Shown here piece by piece: positions 6,289 through 7,518 of a stretch of 7,518 nucleotides of DNA (positions within the stretch are counted from its first letter, which is position 1; each line of letters begins with the position of its first letter). The DNA is from Euryarchaeota archaeon UBA10. Its GTDB lineage: Archaea; Thermoplasmatota; Poseidoniia; Poseidoniales; Poseidoniaceae. Where the stretch lies: NCBI GenBank assembly GCA_002498185.1, contig DAGO01000072.1:4516-12033 (forward strand), written 5' to 3'. The translations under genes were made by a program, and so were the position numbers. The notes beneath the pieces were generated by a model, which ran no database searches, was not told the DNA's origin, and saw only the letters and a list, made by a program, of their open reading frames with translations.

Positions 6289-6321
6289 TGATATGTTAGT
6301 CGAATCGACTATAGCATATCA
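6289..6321. promoter_or_regulatory. Palindromic operator candidate overlapping the sodN core promoter
   Basis: A perfect 15-bp palindrome TAGTCGA-A-TCGACTA (6297-6311) sits inside a second inverted repeat, TGATATG (6289-6295) and CATATCA (6315-6321), whose centre differs by one base. On the minus strand the outer arm plus CTATAG is a TATA-like stretch (about 6310-6320) that would put the transcript start near 6286-6290, just before the sodN ribosome site, so a bound dimer would block the promoter. A one-base centre is poor for an RNA hairpin but normal for a dimer binding site. Control by nickel, iron or redox state is inference; which regulator binds cannot be told. It lies 105 bp from the divergent surface-protein start. 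Confidence 0.55.
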
Positions 6322-6416
6322 ACATGTGCCCAACTCCAAAAGCGGCCCAGTTATCCCTTTTGATTAAGGCAAGTTCCCAAAATGGTTATGAGGGTCGAGA
6401 AGTTGGGTCGGAACAC

Positions 6417-6422
6417 AGGTGA
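6417..6422 (+). promoter_or_regulatory. Ribosome binding site AGGTGA that fixes the surface-protein start
   Basis: AGGTGATTTAATG puts a strong SD four bases before ATG 6427. The earlier in-frame ATGs at 6382 and 6388 have no comparable site and would put 13-15 polar residues ahead of the signal peptide. Confidence 0.75.
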
Positions 6423-6426
6423 TTTA

Positions 6427-7380
6427 ATGAAGGCACTACGACGTTCTTTGTTCCTACTTGCTGTCTACCTAGCAAGCACCCTAGTAATAGCAACACCGGC
6501 TGCGGCTCAGGTCTCTGTTCCTGCTGTGGATTTGCAGTGTCTATCACCGAATCCTAGCGGTGCTGTAGACGTGCCTGTTTACCCAGGTGCTACTCTGACT
6601 GGATTCGCAAACTGTAAGGTTTCAAACCCTAACTCCTATGTTGAAAGAATCCAAATCCAAGTTTCAGCCGACGGATTGGTAGTCGCTGCGCCTGGTACAA
6701 TTACTCTGGCGCCAAATGGTGAGTCTGAATTCCAGACCACTGTAAGAGCAGACCAAAGAATGACAATGTCTGGTCGCAACCTAATCGTAACTGCAACAGT
6801 AGTAGAAGCAAACGGTGCACCTCCACCAAACATTGCTGAATCACAAGTTCAGATGATTATCAACATTCTACAGTTCAGCCGTTTACAGGTTGAAGCTACC
6901 GAACCTTTCCTACAATTGTCTCCTAAGACAGACCATAACTTTGAGTTCAAAGTTTACAATCAAGGAAACTGGGCTGACAAGTTCAAGGTCGGAGTGACAG
7001 ATGACTCCAGAGATAAATTGGAAGAAAAAGGATTCCAGATCTCTATACCTCTAGTTTCTGTTGAAATTGAAGGTATGGCAGCACCTATGAAGGTCCGTGT
7101 CATGGTCCGTACTCCTAAGAACCAAGGTTGGACTGATGAATACCACACTTTGGAGTTCGAAGCAGTCTCTGAGTTCTCATGCAGATACGAAACAAGCGGT
7201 TGTAACTCAATGGCGCAGATGATTACCATCTACGTCCGTGGTGTATATCTTCCAGGTTTCGAACTGATTCCTTCCCTTGCAATGCTTGGTATGGCAGCAG
7301 CAGTGATTGCTAGAAGAAGCATGGAAGACGATGAAGATGACGAAGAAGCAGACTGGCGCGAAGCAGCTCCCGGTCTGTGA
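6427..7380 (+). CDS. Secreted surface protein with PGF-CTERM-like C-terminal anchor
   Basis: This 317-residue protein is of unknown specific function. An N-terminal Sec signal peptide is plain: MKALRRS, a hydrophobic core (8-22), then TPAAA before Gln28. The ectodomain is beta-rich; residues about 30-155 and 160-265 look like two immunoglobulin-like or NEW3-type modules, with NQGNWADKFKVGV (about 180-192) in the second resembling the N-x-G-N-x-x-D-x-F motif of archaeal extracellular beta-sandwiches. Four cysteines (Cys38, Cys58 and a CRYETSGC pair near 251-258) could form disulfides. The C-terminus has PGFE (276-279), a hydrophobic helix to 295, and Arg296-Arg297, as in archaeosortase-processed PGF-CTERM proteins, but then an unusual acidic tail of 20 residues. 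It is divergent from sodN and shares that intergenic region. A C-terminal anchor without sortase processing is the alternative. Confidence 0.85.
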   Translation: MKALRRSLFLLAVYLASTLVIATPAAAQVSVPAVDLQCLSPNPSGAVDVPVYPGATLTGFANCKVSNPNSYVERIQIQVSADGLVVAAPGTITLAPNGESEFQTTVRADQRMTMSGRNLIVTATVVEANGAPPPNIAESQVQMIINILQFSRLQVEATEPFLQLSPKTDHNFEFKVYNQGNWADKFKVGVTDDSRDKLEEKGFQISIPLVSVEIEGMAAPMKVRVMVRTPKNQGWTDEYHTLEFEAVSEFSCRYETSGCNSMAQMITIYVRGVYLPGFELIPSLAMLGMAAAVIARRSMEDDEDDEEADWREAAPGL

Positions 7381-7435
7381 AATCGGCATACAAATTGTTA
7401 CTGTAATTGACCCATATAGGGGTTGTATTCATAAC

Positions 7436-7456
7436 GAAGTACATTCCGTGCACTTC
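7436..7456. repeat. Imperfect inverted repeat upstream of the last gene
   Basis: GAAGTACA (7436-7443) and TGCACTTC (7449-7456) pair with one mismatch around TTCCG, in the 102-bp gap between the surface-protein gene and the next start. CCCATATAGG (7411-7420) just upstream is a possible TATA box. No T-rich terminator follows the surface-protein gene. Confidence 0.3.
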
Positions 7457-7472
7457 ATTGTAGGCACACATT

Positions 7473-7478
7473 GGTGAT
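7473..7478 (+). promoter_or_regulatory. Ribosome binding site GGTGAT for the truncated last gene
   Basis: GGTGATTGAGATG carries the same SD seen before the TctA-like and surface-protein genes, four bases before ATG 7483. This is the main evidence that a real gene starts here. Confidence 0.65.
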
Positions 7479-7482
7479 TGAG

Positions 7483-7518
7483 ATGAGTGGACTTCTAGAC
7501 AAAGCAAACAAGACTGCA
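7483..7518 (+). CDS. Start of an unidentified protein (partial, 3' end outside window)
   Basis: Twelve codons, MSGLLDKANKTA, run open to the window edge. The short amphipathic start has no signal-peptide character. The good ribosome site and correct spacing support a gene; the piece is too short to name a family. It may be co-oriented with the surface-protein gene, 102 bp downstream of it. Confidence 0.6.
   Translation, partial: MSGLLDKANKTA

Noticed and set aside
6382..6426. Earlier ATG starts (6382, 6388) for the surface protein
   Set aside because: They would bury the signal peptide behind polar residues and lack an SD; ATG 6427 has AGGTGA at correct spacing.
7381..7435. Transcription terminator after the surface-protein gene
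   Set aside because: No run of T residues and no stable stem-loop is visible directly after the stop.

Overview
The window looks like a chromosomal segment from a marine planktonic euryarchaeon, most likely Marine Group II (Poseidoniales) or a relative. Three things point there. Translation starts repeatedly carry GGTGAT just upstream, a fit to the archaeal 16S 3' end. The tRNA gene has no encoded CCA tail. The gene set is archaeal-surface-like with some bacterial-like additions: a COG1784-type TctA-like permease, a secreted protein ending in a PGF-CTERM-like anchor, a phospholipid-scramblase-fold protein and a nickel superoxide dismutase. The lineage is inferred from gene content, not from a phylogenetic marker.

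Layout. Positions 1-72 may hold the last 23 codons of a plus-strand membrane protein. A minus-strand pair follows. The upstream gene (1597-3429) encodes a membrane-anchored protein with an EF-hand, one transmembrane helix and about five OB-fold-like domains. Eight bases after it comes a TctA-like 12-TM-class permease (89-1588). Their divergent neighbour is a SAMHD1/COG1078-like HD phosphohydrolase (3505-4794). The two divergent starts are separated by 75 bp carrying a near-symmetric inverted repeat, one arm 13 nt and the other 14 nt from its start codon. A CAU-anticodon tRNA (4807-4880) lies 12 bp after the HD gene, followed by a plus-strand scramblase-like gene (4948-5559).

Tail to tail with the scramblase gene, with the stop codons abutting, is the best-defined system in the window. 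It is a minus-strand nickel superoxide dismutase gene sodN (5835-6278) with its maturation peptidase sodX (5560-5853), overlapping by 19 bp. SodN is made with a short leader ending just before the nickel hook HCDGPCGVYDP. SodX carries the Ser-Lys dyad of S26 peptidases and should remove that leader so that His1 can bind nickel. A strong palindrome sits where the sodN core promoter should be, and is a good candidate for a metal- or redox-responsive operator.

Divergent from sodN is a secreted surface protein (6427-7380) with a signal peptide, beta-rich ectodomain and C-terminal PGF-type membrane anchor followed by an unusual acidic tail. The window ends with the first 12 codons of another plus-strand gene (7483 onward). 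Nothing identifies a mobile element, CRISPR array or phage. The most notable content is the archaeal Ni-SOD cassette with its palindromic control region, the symmetric divergent promoter, and the EF-hand/multi-OB-fold surface protein paired with a TctA-like permease.
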